Positions 5,831 to 6,223 of a stretch of DNA of 6,223 nucleotides are shown here, piece after piece. How positions within the stretch are numbered: position 1 is the stretch's first letter; every line of letters begins with the position of its first letter. This stretch comes from Verrucomicrobiota bacterium (lineage in GTDB: Bacteria > Verrucomicrobiota > Verrucomicrobiia > Chthoniobacterales > UBA10450), in contig QHOR01000132.1 in the NCBI GenBank assembly GCA_003219395.1, forward strand, positions 1 through 6,223, written 5' to 3'. Under the pieces are notes generated by a model that saw only the letters and a program-made list of their open reading frames with translations, searched no databases and was not told the DNA's origin. A program made the translations under genes and the position numbers.

Positions 5831-6223
5831 TCACATTTTGAAGCGTTCGCCAAGGTAAAGCTGGCGGCTGATGGGATCGTTGATGAGAAAATCCTTTGTT
5901 CCTTCGCTCTCCACGCGTCCATCGAAAATTAAATACGCGCGGTCCACGATGGAAAGAGTCTCGCGCACGTTGTGGTCGGTGATCATAATCGCAAGCCCGG
6001 ATTTGCGCAGATTCACGATAATTTGCTGCACATCGTATACAGCGATCGGATCCACGCCGCTGAACGGCTCATCGAGCATCAACAGTTTCGGTTGCGTGAC
6101 CAGCGAACGTGCAATGGTTAGTCGCCGTTTCTCACCGCCGCTCAAGGTAAGGGCTGTGTTCTTGGCGATCCGTTCAATACCAAACTGATGCAGCAATTGA
6201 TCACAACGATTCCGCCGTTCGGC
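5831..6223 (-). CDS. lptB: Lipopolysaccharide export ATP-binding protein LptB, C-terminal 130 residues (5' end outside window)
   Basis: LptB is the cytoplasmic ATPase of the LptB2FG transporter, which powers movement of lipopolysaccharide from the inner membrane along LptC-LptA to the outer membrane. The frame is open to the window edge. Visible in the fragment are the ABC signature LSGGEKRRLTIARSL (27-41), Walker B LLMLDEP (47-53) with catalytic glutamate E52, the D-loop SGVDP (55-59), and the H-loop ITDHNVRET (81-89) with H84. The ITDHNVRETL string and the C-terminal YLGERF are characteristic of LptB rather than of amino-acid transporter ATPases. The Walker A region is outside the window. 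In many proteobacteria rpoN follows lptB; here the fluoride riboswitch and crcB do. The gene ends at a TGA at 5831-5833. Confidence 0.94.
   Translation of the reverse strand, partial: AERRNRCDQLLHQFGIERIAKNTALTLSGGEKRRLTIARSLVTQPKLLMLDEPFSGVDPIAVYDVQQIIVNLRKSGLAIMITDHNVRETLSIVDRAYLIFDGRVESEGTKDFLINDPISRQLYLGERFKM

Noticed and set aside
1..6223. tRNA, rRNA, CRISPR array or mobile element
   Set aside because: No cloverleaf, regular spaced repeats, transposase motifs or terminal repeats with target duplications were seen; the window is filled with housekeeping genes.

Overview
This 6.2 kb window comes from a Gram-negative bacterial chromosome: lptB implies an outer membrane that carries lipopolysaccharide. 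The combination of an hprK-ptsH-ptsI cluster with no sugar permease in view, a stand-alone BFN/DUF151 protein and a biosynthetic arginine decarboxylase, with sparse Shine-Dalgarno sites, suggests a Verrucomicrobiota-like lineage. That placement is inference from gene content only.

Layout. The left edge (1-891, minus) holds the N-terminal 297 residues of SpeA, arginine decarboxylase. A 105-bp gap separates it from a divergent BFN/DUF151 gene (997-1467, plus). A 114-bp convergent gap with a long imperfect inverted repeat follows. Everything to the right is on the minus strand. In transcription order from the right edge: the end of lptB, a fluoride riboswitch leader, crcB (Fluc fluoride exporter), a DUF190 gene, hprK, ptsH and ptsI.

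The best find is the leader between lptB and crcB. It carries the conserved loop and pseudoknot sequences of a fluoride (crcB-motif) riboswitch. The 3' pseudoknot strand is also the 5' arm of a 9-bp terminator hairpin. The 3' arm of that hairpin contains the crcB ribosome binding site, and its U-tract runs directly into the crcB ATG. One switch could therefore control both termination and ribosome access.

Working together: HprK phosphorylates and dephosphorylates the regulatory serine of HPr, and enzyme I phosphorylates the HPr histidine from PEP. With no EII component in view this looks like a regulatory PTS, though EII genes could lie elsewhere. The fluoride genes sit immediately upstream of the PTS genes with only a 98-bp gap and no obvious terminator, so read-through is possible. 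No intergenic stretch exceeds 300 bases. No tRNA, rRNA, CRISPR array or insertion sequence was seen.
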